Shown here in pieces: positions 5,673-7,797 of a stretch of 7,797 nucleotides of DNA. The position numbers and the translations under genes are program-made. The notes under the pieces are model-generated. The model saw only the letters and a list, made by a program, of their open reading frames with translations, was not told where the DNA came from and did no database searches. The stretch is from the NCBI GenBank assembly GCA_020426065.1, contig JAGQQT010000178.1, positions 1-7,797 on the forward strand, in the 5' to 3' direction. The DNA is from Planctomycetaceae bacterium. GTDB taxonomy: Bacteria; Planctomycetota; Planctomycetia; Planctomycetales; Planctomycetaceae. Position 1 is the first letter of the stretch, and each line of letters begins with the position of its first letter.

Positions 5673-7797
5673 TTAAACGTCAATTGCCCAGTCATCCTGG
5701 TCACCCGGACTGGATATGTCATCTGGTTGGTCTGGCAGTTGATCAACCAGATCCTCAATTTCCAGTTGTTCAGATCCTTCAGGAATGGAAGTCGGTTCGC
5801 CTCTGAGTTGTTTCTGCAGGCGTGAAAGCTTTTCCTGCATCTTTTTCAGTTCCTGTTCCCGCCGGCTTTCCATCAGTTGCCACAGCTGATTCAATTCGTT
5901 TCTCAGTTGATCCAGCTGATACTCGGTTGTAATCCGTCCTTCCAGTCCATCAACCTGTTTCATCAGACGTGCTGCTTCAAGTGAATTGATCACTTCGAGC
6001 TGACGTGATTCGTGTATTTTTCCCTTTATCTGGCTGACCAGGGCTGCCAGGGAAGCCGCTGAATCCTGTCTTTTGGCTTCGAGCTGTGCTGTCATCCACT
6101 GACGTTCACGCTGCGTCCAGGCATCCACCTTAAGCAGGCTGCGCCCCGCCCGATAACTTCCGGCACTCAACTGCTGTTCGAATGCATCCTGCCAGCTCAC
6201 ATGCCCTTTCTGCAGGGTCAGGAGGACCTGATGTTCAAGAGTGGTGGGGGAAATTTTGCAGCTCCAGTCATCCTCGAGAGTCGCACCGGGGATTTTCAGC
6301 AGAACGGCATTCAACAGACAAAGTGGATCCTGTTCAGAAATCCGTGGTTCCTCACGCGGATGGAACAGCTGGCTGATCCGGTCCATGCTTCGTCGACAAG
6401 CCGTCAGAGCAGACCGATGAGCGTGGTGACCGTGCTGACGTTCAATCTGGGTCATCTCGACAAACACAGAGTGCTGACGACGGTCGATCTCATCCCGCAG
6501 CTCATTGATTTCCTGAGGGACGAGTACACTTTCAATGCCGGGATATGAGGCTGCCAGTACGAGCCAGTGTGAAGCGAATTCAATCGCTTCCTGGACGTGA
6601 TTATAAAGTTCCCGTCCGGGAATGGTCACTGTCTCATGTTCGGAAAGAATGGTTTGTGTATTGCCATTGTTCAGGATCACGCTCTGAGACAACTTCCGGA
6701 TTTCTGCTTCCACCAGCTGGCTCTTGTTGTATTGACCATCAATGATGGCCTGCAGCATTCGCGTGATGTGAGCCTGCAGCACCTGTCGGGTCCGCCATTC
6801 GCGGATCAGTTCCGGACGTCGGGCTGCTGCTGGTGTGTGGACACTCCAGTAGGCACGGGAAAACAGCGGGGTGGCGACATCATACGAGAGAATGTCGTGA
6901 TAGGCTTCCGGTCGCCAGGCGATGACCCGGGTCCGAATCGCTCGTGTGTCGGCTTCAATGGAGGCTGCTCCGGGCCGGTAGAAGTACTGATCCAGTCTCA
7001 ATCCCGAGGATCGTGCGGCAAAGGAAGCCACCCGGCTGCAATAGTTGTAAAGCTGGGTCTGGGAAGGGACGATCGAAAAACTTCGGAGGATATCAACAGC
7101 CGAAACGGAGGCTGTCGTAATTGCTCCCCGAATCATGGAAGCCCTCAACAGAAATGCTTCTGGTGATTCGGGATCCTCCGAGATTTTCTTGGCTTCTTCC
7201 CGATGTTCATCGGCCAGGGTTTCGAACTCACGGGCAATACGTCCGGAGGAAAGCCGAACATTATCGCTCATGACCAGCAAGGCAATCAGCCAGGGAGGCG
7301 GAGCAGGGAGAGTCAATTCCTTGTCTGTGTTGATATACAGGCAGCGTGAGACATGGTAGGCCCAGGCATACTCACCGACGGCAATCAGTTCCCACGTGAG
7401 ACGTCCCAGATAAGAAGCCCGGTCAAACCTGTTCTGGGCATTGGCTGCCCGATTGGCATAGTCCCTGACCTGCGAATAATCGATTTCCGCAGCATTCAGT
7501 TCAGAGAAGGTCGGGATGGCTTCTTCCCTGAAAGCCGTTGGTCGGGATGGCTTCCTGGGGAGGTCTTGTCGCGGGGCCGGAGAGATGGGAATCTGGCTCG
7601 ATCCTGATACGGGTTCCGGTGCCAGGATCGATTCTGACCAGTCGTTCAAATCCTGGTTTTCAATCCGACTGCTGGATGTGGCTTCAGGTTCTTCCTGATT
7701 TTCAAGCACTTCAATCTGATGGCTCAGTTCAGAAGCAGTCAGGATCTGCTTGTGATTGTCTCCGGATTCGAAGTCATCGAAAATGAAGTCGTCGTCG
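5673..7797 (-). CDS. Large helical/coiled-coil protein of unknown function, 5' end outside the window
   Basis: The frame is open from the right edge to the TAA at 5673-5675, giving at least 707 residues. A GTG at 7709 could start a 678-residue version, but the 29 codons upstream of it are open and give a similar acidic peptide (DDDFIFDDFESGDNHKQI), so the gene very likely begins beyond the window. I do not recognise the family. Numbered from the first visible codon, residues 1 to about 95 are acidic, Ser/Pro-rich and probably disordered. About 100-480 is mainly helical, with aromatic-rich stretches such as GRLTWELIAVGEYAWAYHVS and HDILSYDVATPLFSRAYWSV. About 560-665 is a strongly charged coiled coil (QLRNELNQLWQLMESRREQ, KKMQEKLSRLQKQL). 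The tail is acidic, ending DQDDWAIDV. No signal peptide is visible in the part seen. The acidic ends and coiled coil suggest a structural or assembly role in the cytoplasm, possibly with the adjacent TPR protein; this is inference. Confidence 0.85.
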   Translation of the reverse strand, partial: DDDFIFDDFESGDNHKQILTASELSHQIEVLENQEEPEATSSSRIENQDLNDWSESILAPEPVSGSSQIPISPAPRQDLPRKPSRPTAFREEAIPTFSELNAAEIDYSQVRDYANRAANAQNRFDRASYLGRLTWELIAVGEYAWAYHVSRCLYINTDKELTLPAPPPWLIALLVMSDNVRLSSGRIAREFETLADEHREEAKKISEDPESPEAFLLRASMIRGAITTASVSAVDILRSFSIVPSQTQLYNYCSRVASFAARSSGLRLDQYFYRPGAASIEADTRAIRTRVIAWRPEAYHDILSYDVATPLFSRAYWSVHTPAAARRPELIREWRTRQVLQAHITRMLQAIIDGQYNKSQLVEAEIRKLSQSVILNNGNTQTILSEHETVTIPGRELYNHVQEAIEFASHWLVLAASYPGIESVLVPQEINELRDEIDRRQHSVFVEMTQIERQHGHHAHRSALTACRRSMDRISQLFHPREEPRISEQDPLCLLNAVLLKIPGATLEDDWSCKISPTTLEHQVLLTLQKGHVSWQDAFEQQLSAGSYRAGRSLLKVDAWTQRERQWMTAQLEAKRQDSAASLAALVSQIKGKIHESRQLEVINSLEAARLMKQVDGLEGRITTEYQLDQLRNELNQLWQLMESRREQELKKMQEKLSRLQKQLRGEPTSIPEGSEQLEIEDLVDQLPDQPDDISSPGDQDDWAIDV

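Noticed and set aside
5537..5698. Small minus-strand frame of about 53 codons (MTGQLTFNTETL... to ...NTNWQIEH) overlapping the end of the coiled-coil gene
   Set aside because: It fills part of the 191-base gap before the TPR gene but has no ribosome-binding site at proper spacing, no recognisable motif and an out-of-frame overlap with a solid gene. Conservation would be needed to keep it.
1..7797. CRISPR arrays, tRNA or rRNA genes, insertion sequences, attachment sites
   Set aside because: No regularly spaced repeats, cloverleaf-like sequence, transposase motifs or terminal inverted repeats were found on reading both strands.

Overview
The window looks like chromosomal DNA from a planctomycete, probably of the Gimesia/Rubinisphaera kind. 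The strongest sign is a DUF1559 protein: a prepilin-like N-terminus plus a C-terminal H-X9-DG motif, a family expanded almost only in Planctomycetes. It is followed by a small lipoprotein in the stop/start-overlapping arrangement common in that phylum. Moderate GC, many GTG/TTG starts and long unrecognised repeat proteins fit the same assignment. The genus is inferred, not shown.

Layout, left to right. (1) Positions 1-1099, minus strand: the first 366 codons of a secreted protein that runs off the left edge. It resembles the N-terminal part of planctomycete CehA/McbA-type (PHP) metallohydrolases, but the catalytic part is outside the window. (2) 1100-1482: a 383-base divergent intergenic region with a perfect 7-bp inverted repeat. 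(3) 1483-1902, plus strand: an MntR-type, manganese-sensing DtxR-family regulator with all six expected metal ligands; it is the only plus-strand gene. (4) 1913-3294 or 3333, minus strand: the DUF1559 gene and the coupled small lipoprotein gene, convergent with mntR. (5) 3295-3489: a compact control region for the DUF1559 gene. (6) 3490-5481, minus strand: a 663-residue cytoplasmic TPR protein. (7) 5673 to beyond 7797, minus strand: a long helical, coiled-coil protein of unknown function, open through the right edge.

The most interesting signal is in front of the DUF1559 gene. Two palindromic 16-mers with the core TAGC-N4-GCTA lie in tandem, centres 19 bp apart, over the predicted -10 element and just downstream of it. 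That core is the same as in the Escherichia coli MntR box of mntH. Since an E. coli-type mntR homologue lies about 1.4 kb away, a testable hypothesis is that this prepilin-like surface protein and its lipoprotein partner form a manganese-controlled operon. A second, unrelated palindrome covers the -35 element, which suggests two inputs. The TPR and coiled-coil genes on the right may form a separate two-gene unit, to which I cannot assign a function.
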